From Hermatobates lingyangjiaoensis (taxonomy: Eukaryota; Arthropoda; Insecta; Hemiptera; Hermatobatidae), in assembly GCA_026182355.1 (NCBI GenBank), contig JAPFBL010000105.1, positions 186,001 through 250,000 on the forward strand: a stretch of 64,000 nucleotides of DNA, read 5' to 3'. Under the pieces are notes generated by a model. That model did not search any database. It was given only the letters and a program-made list of their open reading frames with translations, and was not told the origin of the DNA. Both the position numbers and the translations under genes were made by a program. The stretch's first letter is position 1. Each line of letters begins with the position of its first letter. Shown piece after piece: positions 1-13,214 of the stretch.

Positions 1-816
1 CGCCAAAGAGTAATATCTCTTTTATACTGAATTACATTTATACCAAATTTTTTCATCCTTTGCTTTCTAATATTTATGGTTTAAAGCTTCAAATCATGAC
101 CCTTGTTGTGTGGTCCTGTGCCCCTGTTTGCTTGGGGCCTTAAACACAACAATGAGCATTAATTGATTTACTATGGATTATTGGAGATCTTTTCAAGTCA
201 CTCACCAGTTGCAGTAACGATATTTATCTTTATAATTGATCTATATTACCGAATTGCCGGCAGCATGAAGAATAGCGGCTGAAGTACTTCTTCAGTATTG
301 CACCCTTACATTCTCATCCCATCCTTTACAAACTTACATACATCTCATGCCTAACGAATCATCATTTTGACTCTATTATCTTGCATTTGAAGAATAGACA
401 TTTCTTGGTATAACGCAACTCAAACAATAAGAGTATTTAAGTTTACTTCACTGCTTCCATCCTCCTCAAAAATATGAACCCTTCATTTACGTAAATAAAG
501 TAATTACGTATCATTGTATCTGGAATAAACTACAGTACTTAGTAATTTTAAAGTTACAAGTATAAACTTGGCATATACCGAATTTTATTGAGGATTCTAA
601 ATGGAATTGATTTTTGTCTCCCCCATTTCTTCTCATTTCAATAACTTCTTTTTCTAAATTTTTAGTTTTTACCATCAATCTAAAATTTGAAAAACAATCA
701 CCCTGTGCGTCTCATAGAAGACCCACTGATCTTGAAAGTATTTTCCTAGAGAACGGTTTAATCTGAGCTAAACGTATAGCTGTTGGTACATTTCCTTTCA
801 GTTATACCTCATAACA
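1..816. other. AT-rich non-coding DNA, nothing recognised
   Basis: No coding frame of substance, no RNA gene and no recognisable repeat was seen up to the first SINE. It lies upstream of the first visible Pax exon, so it is either intergenic or the first intron. Confidence 0.5.
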
Positions 817-1130
817 GGGGCCTGGTTAGCCCAGTGGCAACGTGCTTACCTCAGGACTGGTATGTCCGTGGTTCAATACCCATTGTGGCCTAGATTTTTC
901 TTGTGGGAGGTGAATAAATCTGAGCGTGTCGTTCATCGGAGAGGACGTTAAGCCGTCGGTCCTGAGCCTGTAAGATATCAGGTACTTGCTAAAGATTCCT
1001 ACAGTAAATATACTTGAGTCGGACAGGCTTAGGACTTCTAATGTACAACGTTCATTGCGTGGTATCACAATGAGTCAATGTAATGTTCAGCCTCAGTGTG
1101 TCCTTGTGGGACTGCCACTGCAACCTAACC
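817..1130 (+). mobile_element. tRNA-derived SINE, type A tail
   Basis: A tRNA-like head has a box A (TTAGCCCAGTGG near 826) and a box B (GGTTCAATACCC near 870), the internal RNA polymerase III promoter. The body carries motifs repeated in every copy (GAATAAATCTGAGC, GAGGACGTTAAGCCGTCGG, ATCAGGTACTTG). The 3' end reads GGGACTGCCACTGCAACCTAACC. This is the cleanest copy in the window and serves as the reference for the other copies. Confidence 0.85.
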
Positions 1131-2189
1131 TGACTTACGCCTCATACTAACTCACCTATCCAAATTAACCCTGAATGAAAATTCACCTCTTTAAACTAAA
1201 TTTTTCATAATCTGCTTTAGGTTTTGCACCCTATATTTGTTCATTGCCGACATTTCACTAGAAGAGATTCATTGTATGCAGCCTGGATGTCGCTATTAGC
1301 GACTAAGTTTCTGTATGTATGGTCATAGATCATGTTTTTTAACTAACGAGCATTCCAGCAGCTGGTATCACAAACTCAATTTGAATTTTCCAGTAACAAA
1401 CTGCTTTACTAGTACACCAAGAGCCCTCGTCGGTTTAGCATAGGTAAAAAAAAATATACGAAAATAGTCTTTTTTGATCAACATACAGTTTTTAGTTCTA
1501 CCAATGAAATGAATTCCAAACCAATGAAACATTAACAGATCATAAAATAAACAGAATTATACTAAAATTGCATGCTAAGAATATTTCTATCTCTAAGAAG
1601 AGAATATCAACATCCAAACCAAACAGAAACATCATTTTTTTACTTTAACTGATCTTTGAGATTTTGAACACTTAAACAGTGGTAGAAAGAAAATTTTTTT
1701 GAAGAACAGTTTTAGAGAATAAATTTTGAAATTGACAGTATATTTCAGATTTCTTTAAAGCCATTTCTTTTTAAAATATTTTAATCTGAATATTTTTCAT
1801 GCATTGTTTATGTCTTTTATTCCCTTTTGTTTAATTTAAATGGAGATACGATCAAAAAATGTACCCACATAGATAACCTATCTTGTATATATGCTATTCT
1901 TTCCTAAAAAAGTATGAAATTATGTATCAAATACATTTATGAGAATACTACATCAAAATCTGACTAAATAAAAATCATAAATATTGTATTCCCCCTTTAA
2001 ATGAAATGTCATTTTGGAGATACTTATTGGGGGGAAGTTATAATATGAATAGATGAAGAAACAGGCACGCATATATATGATTGTTATATTTATATACTAT
2101 AGACACACACATATGGGAATCATCATACAAATATGATAACATATTTACCGTTTTTTCTCATATTAATATTTAAAGACATAAGACCAAGT
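1131..2189. other. AT-rich non-coding DNA
   Basis: Nothing recognised. Homopolymer A/T runs and short CA/TA tracts near 2070-2115 only. Confidence 0.5.
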
Positions 2190-2440
2190 TGAGTGATGGG
2201 GAATTTCAAGAAATTTACTCTCCACACAAAAGAGTCTTATGTTAAAACTAACAACGCGTTTCGAACAGTTAGTGTTCTTCAGGTTTACATCTTCCTAGGA
2301 CCCTGTTACTATAACATCCTCGACAGTTCAAATAAAAACCTCAAGAAGAGTACTAATTGTTCGAAACGCGTTGTTAGTTTTAACATGATGCTCTTTTCTG
2401 TGGAGGGGTTATTTCTTGAAATTCCTGAGTAAATCCCATA
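2190..2440. repeat. Inverted-pair repeat with hammerhead-like motifs (family with AACGCG)
   Basis: Two arms face each other. 2200-2290 reads as the reverse strand of the family and 2340-2425 as the forward strand. Both contain CGAAACGCGTTGTTAGTTTT after a short hairpin (GAACA/TGTTC in the left copy). Flanking text ATTTCAAGAAATTTACTC and its complement recur. Related single copies lie at 5585-5745, 5850-5995 and 9975-10085. Confidence 0.6.
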
Positions 2441-3179
2441 TTATAACAGATTGCACGAATAACAAGTTGAGTGACTTTCAGAAATGCGATTGAACTGGAG
2501 GTGTGACAGGGTTTTACTTTGATGGAATTATTCCATGTTACATAGCTAAAGATAGACCTACTAACCTTTTTTAACCTTACATCAGTTTATATAAGAAGTA
2601 ATTAATATTTAAATATTTTCTTAGGTTAATTTATTTTAACTTTTATTCTAATTGCTAAGTTTTTGCTTAAATTAATTTGAAAACGCGAAATAACCCATTG
2701 ATTTATACCGTAGGGTGATGGAAGGTATAATCCAAAACCCGGCCCGACATTATAACAATGACGAGACTGGATGCGATGTTGGCCTCCAGGGAATTGACCC
2801 TCATCCCAACAGGTACGAACTCCCTTATTTATGCCGCTTTTCTACATTTGCTTGCTTCCTACTGAAATCTTGTAACCTGCCATGCTTTCCTAGACTGCTG
2901 AACACAAAACAGTCCTTGTGTCTTGAGTAGTTGCACTTTCAGAAGCAATCTGTGGGCAGACAATGATTACCACATGCACTGCTGGCTGGCTGCAGGCAAG
3001 AACGGTAGTCGAGCGCCTAGACCCTTTCTAAATATGGGGGCATCAATATTGGATACTACATATTTTCCATCATTTTTCATATTATTTTCTTATGAATCAA
3101 CCATTTTAAATTTCCCATATATATCTTTAACAAGTATACAGCAAATATTACAAAGTATATTTATTTATATTAATATAGC
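2441..3179. other. Non-coding; a GC-richer island at about 2730-3030
   Basis: 2730-3030 is less AT-rich than its surroundings and holds two short overlapping ORFs without recognisable protein features. A donor-like AG|GTACGA at 2810 tempted me to call a first Pax exon, but its phase does not fit 18141. A regulatory or conserved non-coding element is possible. Confidence 0.3.
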
Positions 3180-3790
3180 TTCTCGACCACTGATATTTCA
3201 AATTCACAGAAGGGGTTCTTGAGGATTTTGGTCATAAACATACAACTCCTGATTATATGCCGACGTTTCGCCAAAAGTTGTTTGGCATTTTCAAGGCTAA
3301 AAACCAATTTATTAACGACATAAGTAAAGCCAGAAAAATACATCCACGGATACCAATCCAAACAAACAAAAAATTCAGTAACAAGAGAACCACAAAAGGA
3401 TCATAAAATACCCAGTGTTATTATTCATTATTTAAAAACAGACATTTGTTGTTTAAACCTAATTACATATTATTAATTATTATTTATTATTCTAATTACT
3501 TATTATTAATTAAAAAAAATGTCTGTTTTTAAATAATGAATAATAACACTGGGTATTTTATGATCCTTTTGTGGTTCTCATGTTACTCAATTATTTGTTT
3601 GTTTGGTTTGTTTTCTCTTAGTTGGTATCTGTGGATGTATTTATCTTGCTTTACTTATCTCGTTAACAAATTGTTTTTTAGCCTTGAAAATGCCAAACAA
3701 CTTTTGGCGAAACGTCGGCATATAATCAGGAGTTGTATGTTTATGACCAAAATCCTCAAGAGCCCCTTATGTGAATTATATTTATTTAGT
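3180..3790. repeat. Long palindrome: inverted pair of the GCCGACGTTTCGCC family
   Basis: The left arm (3180-3420) and right arm (3530-3790) are near-perfect reverse complements around a short AT-rich centre. Each arm carries a hairpin GCCAAA/TTTGGC next to GAAACGTCGGC (minus at 3260-3297, plus at 3681-3719), the hammerhead-like signature discussed in the findings. The same family recurs as pairs at 14975-15483 and 20090-21260. Confidence 0.75.
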
Positions 3791-4312
3791 TTCCAGTAAC
3801 TTAAGATTCCCGGTTTTGTATAATTGACACGGAGAAAAAAAAACAACCTCCAACAATACGAGGACAATTTAAATTGACAAAATTAAGCTGAAATACTATT
3901 TGTATTCAAACTGACCTTCTGATCTTATCAAATGACATTACCTGCGCTTTTTACAAATAAATAAAGATAATATTGTACATTAAATGAAAGTAAATATCAA
4001 TTTGGATTGTGGTATACATTTTTTTTTCTTTTTTGTTAATCAATGAAGTTACGACATTCTGTCAGTAGGGATTATAAAAACTCTCTGCAACCCATAATAC
4101 TCCATTTGTTATGATATTACTTTTATAAAAAAATATGAAAAAAGATAAATAACAAGATTCAATTAAATATTGATTCGTTAGATGACTGAGCAGTCACAAT
4201 GTGGTATTTTCTTATTATTAGAAATATACAGCAAGTTACCCTCTTCTATAAACCAAGATAAAGTTGTTTATTTCCAATGCACATTTTTATAAGCTTTCGT
4301 CTACCTCTGAGT

Positions 4313-4840
4313 GCTATTTTAGGGCCGGAAAGTTTGGCTCATTTATTATTTGCCATCTTATTTTAGTTATTATTGTCACTGTTTTAGTTATTTGGCGTCC
4401 TTTTTAATTATTATTCAACCTAATTTATTATTCCCATTTTAGTTATTGGCAACTCATATAATTTCGTAAATTCAGCATTGTGAGTCCTGAAGTTTACTTT
4501 ACTCAAGTTAATGGTGAAGGTATCTTTTCTTGTGGCATTGAGGATCTGCAGGAAAGTAACACTGTAATGCTGATTCCTCAAGGGAATATATACATTGTGT
4601 CCCTCATTATTCATGATTGCAAGGCTCAAATTTGACATAGGTTTATTAGGGAATGCATCTTTAACAAGTACTACACATCGTACAGGCTCGGGATCACTCT
4701 CCGAGTGATCAACTTTACACTCCTCTCCCAGCCACTTGCGTGAACAACGCTTTATATCTCTCACATGAAAAATCAACCAAGATTCAACCTGCATCCTTCA
4801 GTACTAAATACAGTACGCTGCCAATTAGCCCACACAAAGC
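4313..4840 (-). mobile_element. Degenerate SINE, type B tail, interrupted
   Basis: Reading the minus strand, the tRNA-like head is decayed near 4800-4840 (GTGTGGGCTAATTGGCAG), the body is at 4655-4735 and the tail at 4320-4512. About 140 bp of unrelated sequence (4513-4655) interrupts it. The tail is of the type ending in the motif related to AAATGAGCC...CCGGCCCTAAAA. A 124-codon minus ORF (4420-4794) spans it and has no recognisable domain. Confidence 0.5.
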
Positions 4841-5584
4841 CTCAGACATCTTTAGTTCTATTTTGGTTCTTCTTAGGATATTCCCATTTCTGCCTCCCTC
4901 TACAAACAGAACCTGAAGCTTGAGGCTCTTTTATTTAAAATAATAAAACTACTTTACATTGAAACTTTTTCTATAATTTCCAATAATAGCAACAAATTAA
5001 AATTTAATAATAAAATTATAAGGTATAAACTAAAATAATTTTAATTACATTTAATTATAATCAATTTAATTCTTGTAACATAAAAAAACTGAAATTAATT
5101 TTCTTTACAATATTGTACATAAATAATTCAAATTACGTTTTACATTTATGGCTGAATAAATTTAAATGAATAAATGAATTTGGTTTTTTTCTCTCGGAGG
5201 CCAAATTTTTTTCTGCCTGGGGCCTCATATGGTTTTAGTCCATCACCACACGATAGTCATTTTCTCATTTGGGAAGGCTAACAACTCAATAGTAAATATA
5301 ATAATACATTTTTGGTACTCCAGAGGTACCGAAAATATACTTTTTGAATTCATCAAAAAGAATCTGACATAGTAAATAAAATGTTTGTCTATAATCGTTC
5401 TTGCCTGACTATATTCTGAGATAGTCCATCTTCTAGACGAACATAGTTGAGTTAGGGTTAGGGTTCGTTATAAACTAGCAAGTAAACCTATGGTTTCTCC
5501 CCTTCGACTCAAAGTTGTCGAGACTCTGTAGGATCTAGAGAAATGTTTAAACCGCTACTTGGTTGTCATAATGTTCTTTCTCAC
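4841..5584. other. AT-rich non-coding DNA
   Basis: Nothing coding. A GTTAGGGTTAGGG pair at about 5451-5463 is too short to be called telomeric. Confidence 0.45.
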
Positions 5585-5995
5585 GAGCTATGCAATCAAT
5601 CATTGTGTGGTATTTACTCAGGTTTAGAATAAGGGGAAGAAACACTAAGTCTCCACACAAAAGATTTTATCCAACATTAGCTTGTTCCCTACACTTATTC
5701 TTCATCGTCAGGTCAAATCTAATATAGAATATGAATACAAAAAATGTGAAATTTAATGCAGAAAAACAACCAAAAAACAAGCTAATTTTGGTTGTTGTAG
5801 TTGTTCAAAATATAAACTAACAAATATAATTCATTAGTTTTGTAATCCGTAATTGTGTGGTATTTACTCATACTGGGGTAAATAGATAAATCTAAGTCTC
5901 CAAATATAAAAAAGAAGCTTTTTCTATTCTACTCGTTTCGAACACTTCGTGTTCATCGTCAAGTAAACTTCAAAATGTAGGAGAGAGAGACAACT
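5585..5995 (-). repeat. Two same-orientation copies of a hammerhead-like repeat
   Basis: Both copies start ATTGTGTGGTATTTACTC, pass TCTCCA(C/A)A and reach a motif with CGTTTCGAACACTTCGTG. On the minus strand the second copy (5935-5962) reads TTGACGA, T, stem GAACAC/GTGTTC, GAAA. The 9975-10085 copy is the same. The first copy (5585-5745) is more decayed at the hairpin. Confidence 0.6.
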
Positions 5996-6839
5996 CAGTT
6001 GAAGTTGAAGTCTGGACTCTGGTTAGTCATCTGTGAACTCCTACATCAGACGTCAGAGAAGCAAGGGAAAGCAATGCTTCCCCCATGATTTTTAGATGCA
6101 ACAATAAAATCAGAGTATTTTTTTTCTCTAGAAGGGTCTTCCATTTTTCTGTCAAATCGTTAAAATCAGTGTAAATTATACGGAAATTAATGCTTCCAGG
6201 TCATATTTTCTGAAAATGCGCTGACGCGTCAACCAGTAGACTGACGGTACAAAAAAATCCACGTTTCATCCCTCTGGATAATTCCTTTAATAAGGAAAAT
6301 CTAATAATATTAATTACATATAAATTGGTTAGTGTTAAATATCTATTAGTATGATGTATATAATCAATGTTATGCAACACTCACGTATCAAAGGAGACGC
6401 AATGTAGCAGTCTACTTCCAGGAGGAAAGTAATTGCATGTCGTTACTGAGGTATCAAGTTTAACCGATTTCTGTTTTCATTCAATGATGAATCACGAAGT
6501 AATATCAAACAACCATCAGAATTAAAACATATACTGAAATAGTGAAAAAAATATCGACTTTTGCTTCCTTAGTCACAAAAGTCACCGCAGTCCCTGATAT
6601 ATATATATAAATTCTCGGTTACTTTAAGAGCTTCAGAGGAGGCAATTATCTGTCTTCTCAAAGCCCGCTCTCCTCCTGGCCTCAACTTGTACCATTAATT
6701 TTTTTTTATTTATTTATGTAATTTTTTTTAAATTATTCATTGCTACTTTTAATATTCTTCTCATTCTGTTATTTTTCTTTGCTATTATTTGTTCTTTTTT
6801 AGTTATTTTTCTCTCTGTAGCTAGTAGCTTTCCTAGGGC

Positions 6840-6990
6840 AGCCAGTAGAGTGCGTGCGAGTTCGTGCCATTCGACCGTCCGCTCAGTTAGCTTTAGCTAC
6901 TCAAAGGGATTACTTCTGCTTGATGACGACGAATGTCGAAATATCCTTGTGAGTCTATTTTGTGTGAGTTTTTATTTGTTTTTCTCTTTT
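6840..6990 (+). repeat. Copy of the GACGACGA..GTCGAAATATC repeat family
   Basis: It contains TTGATGACGACGAATGTCG followed by AAATATC and GTGAG, then CTTTTCTGTG and a (TA)n tract at 7020-7048. Other copies are at 13605, 13970, 14350, 15530-15790, 22070-22270 and 32470-32600. Confidence 0.6.
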
Positions 6991-7014
6991 CTGTGTGAAC
7001 TATATGTATTATAT

Positions 7015-7019
<5 letters not shown>

Positions 7020-7051
<32 letters not shown>

Positions 7052-7173
7052 CAACGAAGCCCAAAACCACAAGGAATAAGAAAAACATAAGAAATAAATG
7101 CTCTGATGCCCGTCACTCTATGCCATCAGACAGCAAACAAAGTAAGAAAGAAGAATGAGGATTTTTCTCCGTA

Positions 7174-7222
<49 letters not shown>
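7020..7222. repeat. Two (TA)n microsatellites flanking a short repeat copy
   Basis: (TA)n tracts at about 7020-7048 and 7168-7222 enclose a reverse-strand copy of the CTGATGACATAAAGTG family (7060-7160). Predicted proteins with runs of alternating Ile-Tyr here are translations of the microsatellite. Confidence 0.75.
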
Positions 7223-7225
<3 letters not shown>

Positions 7226-7414
7226 GATATAATGTATATAGATGATGATTTTCGAATATATTAAAAATATAGTTATAATATATATATGATAATATTCGCA
7301 AACTTGAAAAGTTGGAGAAGAAGATCATCGATCGACAATATTCAGTCGTGTATAACCAATCATGTATAAAGGAAGGACTGCTACCGAAGTACACTAATAT
7401 ATATATATATGGAC

Positions 7415-7700
7415 TTCACATGAACACGTGAAATAACAATCAATGATCAAACCACAATATGAAATGGAGAAAAAAAGTCTAAGATCTTTCATATTAGTGT
7501 TTGATCATGTATATATATATATACACCTAGATTTCTCAATAAATATGTGAAATAAAAATCAACGTTTAAACAGCAGTAACAAATCAGAAAAAAGACTACA
7601 AATCTTTCAAATGAAACAAACTGTCTTCGTCAGATTCAAACTGAATCAGCTTGATTATGTCGAAGACTGGTTGAAAGGTCTTAGTAATTTTTAGATTTCT
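7415..7700. repeat. Fragments of the Penelope-like 3' end family (AAGATCTTAGTC type)
   Basis: Three fragments share AAAGTCTAAGATCTTTCA-type text with the tail of the Penelope-like copy at 52985-53815. Two are in reverse orientation and one (about 7650-7690) is forward with GTCGAAGACTGGTTGAAAGG. Confidence 0.55.
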
Positions 7701-8194
7701 TATTCTGGTTTAGATGTCCGGGTGACAGAGAATAAGGTAAATAACATTCAATTGCTAAATAATTAGTACTAATAGCATCAACCAGATACAACTAGCGTTA
7801 CCCTAACAAATCCTTTACCATTTACAATTAGGTAATGAGAGTCGTGTGGCGTGTCATACCCCATCTTATCTCTAATCAATAGAGACTAACATCCAGTAAT
7901 CTGTTCAAATCAATTAGTTTCACCAATTTTAAATATATACCCAGCTCATGTAGCACGCAAGCAATGATAGCAATTATCCAATTATCAATAACGAATATTT
8001 CATTTTATTAGCATCATCAAAGATTCTTCATAGTATTCAAATTATCATATTACTGCATGAACATGTAAATTATTTATAGAACATTTTTTTCTCTCTTTAT
8101 TGTTAAAATAAATATATTTTATTTTTAATTTTTTACATCTTCCATTTTCGCCTTTAGATTCTCGTCTGTTTATTTATCTTTTGTTACGAGTTCA

Positions 8195-8725
8195 AATTCG
8201 AAGAAGAGTAACACAAAGAGTAAAGTAGTGAAATTTGTAGGCAATTCGTCATCAGGAAAAAGAGAGAGGGTGACCAAGCACGTTGTACCATAGGTGTAGC
8301 AGAAAGTAACCGACCCGGCAGCCGCCAGTGCTGCCCCTCGCGCACGGTCTTGAAGTAATAATGTTGAGCTGATATGGACAGAAAATTCATATAATCAATA
8401 GAAGTTGGGTAAATGAAGATAATAACAAATATATATATATATATATATATATAAATTTCTTTCCAATTCTCTCTATTTGCCCAAATTTTATTGCTCCTGT
8501 GAATTTCCTGTGTATATCTTTTCTTAACTTTATTGCTTCAAGACCGTTTGCAAGGGGCAGCACTGGTGGTGCCGGGTAAGTTACTTGTCGTTGCACCTAC
8601 AACATGCTTGTTTTTCCTCTTACAAAATTGAGTTTATACCTGTGTTTCTTCACTTTCTATGTTACTCTTCTTCGATCTTGATCTCGTATTGTGTCTAGTT
8701 TGGATCGTATTTCCTATTTTACAGT
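8195..8725. repeat. Inverted pair of the GTTACTCTTCTTCGA repeat family
   Basis: The left arm (8195-8370, reverse) and right arm (8520-8725, forward) flank a (TA)n tract at 8428-8452. Shared text includes CACGTTGTA / ACAACATGCTTG and GTTACTCTTCTTCGA. Related pairs are at 15835-16095, 16140-16450, 22275-22640 and 31965-32285. Confidence 0.55.
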
Positions 8726-9269
8726 GATATTTATATTTTGTTGTATATTTAAAAATCCATCAATGAATAAAAAAACTGTACCAGGTGTTTAGTCTGTTTA
8801 GAACAGTCCTGTAAAATATTTTATCTTTTAATATGTTTCTAGATCTTCATTTATTGTTAGGGTTAGTTCTATATCCCTTTACGTGTTATTTGTTCATGTC
8901 CAAGTATGAATAAATTATTATCAGCATGCCAACTAGTTTTATTACGTTTAACGTTTTGATTATGTTCTTGACATAATTCTATATACTAATTACTCTCAAT
9001 ACATCTTAATATTGTTCACATTCCTTGAATGTTATTCTGTAAATTCCAGTTCATTAAATTTTGTTTTTATTTATTTTGTATTCAGAGAATTTAACTACAT
9101 TTTTTATCAACTCTAAAGCCACTGTTCTTTGCAGGAGCAGTTGTTTTGGGAAATACAGGTTCATATAACACTATCCTTGAAAACCCGTACCTTTGCAGCC
9201 AGAATAGGTGTTGGATTTTTTTTAAAGAATTGAAATTCTCAGTGTGTTATAGTTTACACTGGTATAGAT

Positions 9270-9420
9270 CATTTTGTAGTTAGTGTTATACAACGTGTTA
9301 TATAGATCATGTTATAGAAAGTTAGTGTTATAGATCGTGTATACAGTTAGTGTTACAGATCGTGTATACAGTTAGTGTTATAGGTAACAGTGGTTCTAGT
9401 TAAACACAATAGTTAGTGCT
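9270..9420. repeat. Short tandem repeat, unit about 30 bp
   Basis: GTTAGTGTTATAGATCGTG followed by TATACA repeats with variation about three to four times. Confidence 0.6.
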
Positions 9421-10277
9421 ATGGTTAGACAGTGTAAGGAGGATACAATAGTTTACTGTTGGATCAATATTTATCATACTCGTACCTCAAAAATGAATAG
9501 TAAATTAAATTTTACCTTTAAGTTAAATTTTTATTTTTTCTTCTTAATTGTTTGCTAGTTTATTTTAGAATTTCTCAATGTAAATAAAAATGATTGATTC
9601 ATTATTAATACACAATTTTGTTTGTTTGTTACCATTTATAATGTGTTGTGTCCTATTAAAAAATATTTTAGCTACCCTTATTATATAATCAGTCTTTAGG
9701 AAAAAAATAAAACATCAAGATAAAATAATTACTAATAGATCATAACATATTGTAAATTATAGTGAACGTAAATCTAACTCAGTTAAAAGTAAAAAGGAGA
9801 CAATTCTTACTTATGTAGAAAAACCCATTACTAAAAAAGTAAATTTATTTAAAACAAGAATTTCCCTTAAACGAAATAATTAACTGAGCAGAGGTTATTT
9901 ATAGCTAAGACGGCAATGTTTTTCTTAACTAGAAAGAATCATATGCCGGAAGAAACTCATAACAAGTGCAATAAATTATTGTGTGGTATTTACTCAAAAC
10001 TGGAATAACATGGAAAATAAGTCCCCACAAAAAAGAGTTTGATAGAAAACTACGCGTTTCGTAACTTCGTGTTCATCTTCAACTTATTCGGGTTTGAGAG
10101 GAATATGGAGAATGGTCTGTAGGCTAAGGGCAGTAAGAATACAGTGCTACGTCGGCGGTAGAAAGACTTTGAACTCCAACAAATCGGAGTTTGAAGAGAG
10201 AGTCCAGAAAAAATAATAGTGCTTTAGTTATTCCTCCTCCGATTATTACTTGTTTATTTACGTTTTTATTTGGTAAA

Positions 10278-11245
10278 CTAGCAGACGTGCCCGTCTTTGA
10301 CGGGTACTTTTTCAAAAATTCGGAGATGATACATGGTATTCCAAAATATCATTAGAAATTATTATAATTAGAAATTAGTATATTTCTACTAGTATAGTAG
10401 AAATGTCACTATTAGTACAGTTTTAAGCAAATGCCACTGTATATACCACATTAGCTATCTGTCCTTCAGGTTCTTGAAAGGACAAAGCTTTGGAACCCCT
10501 GACTCTAGAGTAAGCAAACTATAGTAGATCATATGAGAAAAACTTGGTGTCACTCACTTCTATTCCTGCGGTAGATAGGAATAGAATAGAATAGGAAATC
10601 TCAGCATGATTGGTCCTCCTCCTTTAAGTTTTTACTCATGAGCAGACAGTCCAGGAGCAGCACGAAGTCAAGAAATTGAGTAGGATAATTAACTGCTTCC
10701 TCATCACTAATCACTCTCTTTACTGACTTGTAAGTTCTTTCCTCGGCTTGATATGGCGTAAGAACTTTTTTGTTGATTTTTCTTGTCTGTTCATTAGTAA
10801 AGATTGAGAATTACTTGTTCACAAAGCTATTTATTCTGAATAGATAGTACATCTTGAACTCTGGGAACACCTTGTCAATAAGCTCAAATACACAGTATAC
10901 TAATATACGCAAATGAAATTGAAATCAAATACCTACTTGCTACACCTGTATATTTTCAAAATAAACATGTCTGTGAAGTTCGTCAATCACGGCTTAAAAG
11001 TTCATAACTTTGCTTCTACGCTAAATTTTCAATCAATTCAGAGCTTATATTTGAAGTTAGACATACACAAATCTGCTGTCAAAGTTTCAGCTTGCTATGT
11101 ATTATGGTGGCTGAGCTTACATATGACATAATTTTGCGGACAAACTGACAGATTCAGTTTCTCTAATGTATGAAACGTAAAGAAAACTTGAAATGAGTCA
11201 CTTCTAAGCAATGTACAGACAAAACCTTTCGTTTATTCATATTGA
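10278..11245 (-). mobile_element. Helitron, non-autonomous/decayed copy
   Basis: On the minus strand the 3' end reads GACGGGCACGTCTGCTAGTT, with CTAG at 10278-10281 and the upstream GTC..GAC hairpin of Helitron ends. The 5' end near 11245 contains TTTTGTCTGTACATTGCTTA, as in the copies at 36950 and 39128. The interior matches their helicase remnant (for example the segment around 10620-10690). Frameshifts are abundant. Confidence 0.75.
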
Positions 11246-12567
11246 TTAATTAGTTTTACTTTTTGTCAAATAGTATTATTTTTTAGTTGATTTTTTTTCA
11301 AATTGCAAAAAAAATTCTCTGGTAACATTAATGAGTAAATGTTAACTAACTTCAGATTTACGCCGATTTAGATTCCGCCAAATTGTTTATCTATTTGACC
11401 ACCCATTTGGAGTGTTTGCTTAACGAACAAATACTCATATCACATCCATATATTCTTCTTATATCTCTATTGAAGCCTATAATTATAACAATATGTTAGA
11501 TATTGAGGTGATATGAACCTATTAAAAATGTTTTAAATTAAAACCGAAACTTAGCGTTCAAAGTTGGATTTTTTCATTTATATTTTAAAAAAATATGTAT
11601 TTCACACCAGTTTTTGATGCTATAAACTCTATTGTAACACATGTTAACAATATTTTCATCAGCTGTTATTAAAATGTTGCAAAATGTAAGTTCTCTCACT
11701 TAATATAATGTAAGTTTATTGTTATGAAAGAAAATATATATTTTGAGATTTTGACGGATATATACGTTTTTAAGTCCTTTCAGTATATTTTTAGGAGAGT
11801 TAGTGGATGGATATGAGATAAATAAATGGAATAAATACAAAATTTTATCATCTATATAAATATCATCATTTGACATTTTTTAATGAAATTTTCGATGTAT
11901 ATAATACTAATAAGAATATATATAGTAGTTTATAATATATGTATATAACACTAGTAATAACAATGATAAAGTTTTTAAAACATACAGTAATAAAACGTAT
12001 GGTGGAAAAAAAGTGAATTACAGTAGATCCTTCCAGTACGAGTTTCCCATTGAAATTAATAATAAAAGAAATAATAGGCACCATTCACAAAATGACTGTT
12101 TTTAAGTTTTTTTTTAAACAGAAAAGTTGAAATTAGAAAAAATAAACAATACTAATTTTTTAGTATTGAATAATACACGTAATACGTAATGTGAATAATA
12201 AAAATGCATGCAAGAAATAATCATATTTTATGAATCTACTAAATTTAAAATGGAGACCGTCAAGGTGTGAGGAAGACGGTCGCTCCTACTACGAAGTTTT
12301 ACTCGTGGTACGAGAAAAAATTCTTATGAATGACTGCTCGTAAAGCAAATCGCCCGTACAATGAGGCACTTGTACTACAAGAGTCTACTGTATTGTTGGA
12401 AGTGGTTGTTTATAGGTTCTCAAAGTACATACATCCAGAATAATATAGAAATTTGTCACTCCTAATTGTCTTAATAACCATGTGTTATATGTATTTGTGA
12501 AGAGGAATAACGCAGTTTTTAATGATTTACTTATTTATACAAATAACATTTGGTAGGCACATAATGT
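11246..12567. other. AT-rich non-coding DNA
   Basis: No gene seen. A short stretch near 11738-11760 (GAGATTTTGACGGA) resembles part of the long repeat at 60357, so a decayed fragment of that element may be present. ORFs here are short and low in complexity. Confidence 0.4.
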
Positions 12568-12900
12568 AGGGCCAGGTTAACTCAGTAGCAACGTGCTTGC
12601 CTCTGGGCTGGTAGGTCCCCGGGGTTCAATACTCACTCTGGTCCTCCATTTAATCACCACCTCGTGGGAGGCGAATAAATCTAATCATGTCGTCCTTCGG
12701 AGACGACATGAAGCTTGAGCCTTTAAAATATCAGGTAAAAGATCCCGTTAAAGACCCCTACTCACTTCAGTTTGGCAAAGTTTAGGACTTCCAATGCAGA
12801 ATCAATCATGATTGTATGGTATCAAAAAGGACCAAGGTTCGGCCTATGTATAGTATGTTCTCTTGTGGAACCGCCACTGCAACGGGACCTACCCTAAACC
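12568..12900 (+). mobile_element. tRNA-derived SINE, type A tail
   Basis: Box A is GTTAACTCAGTAGC and box B is GGGGTTCAATACTC. The body is diverged. The tail carries TATGGTATCAAAAAGGACCA and CCGCCACTGCAACGGGACCT, the type A 3' end. Confidence 0.8.
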
Positions 12901-13214
12901 AGACACATAGTGTAGTGAACAATTATCTAATAGTATTTGACAGCATTCACAGCTTTAATTATGGTGGAAAAGAAATTAAGTTTAAAAAAACTGCTTCAAA
13001 ATTCCTCAAAGGGTTAGGCAAATTTTTCTTAAATTTGCTATTTTTTTACAAATAGGAGGCATTTTACCCTCATTGACATTTTATCTTATGATTTTAGTTA
13101 CTGGAAGACATTTAAGACCATCAATTCCAACTCTAGATGAAAAACAATAGTGACCACTAAAACGCTTTAGCCATACTTGTATCTCTTAAATCAATACAAT
13201 ATGAGGAGGTAGCT

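Noticed and set aside
817..900. tRNA genes at the SINE heads
   Set aside because: A and B boxes are present but the cloverleaf is not intact, and each continues into the same SINE body.
2715..2930. First Pax exon with donor at 2810
   Set aside because: The phase after AG|GTACGA is 2, while the exon at 18141 requires phase 1.
5451..5463. Telomere-like GTTAGGGTTAGGG
   Set aside because: Only two units, and of the TTAGGG rather than the insect TTAGG type; chance is sufficient.
7113..7394. ORFs rich in Ile-Tyr or Ser-Leu repeats
   Set aside because: These are translations of (TA)n and (GA)n microsatellites, seen at many positions.
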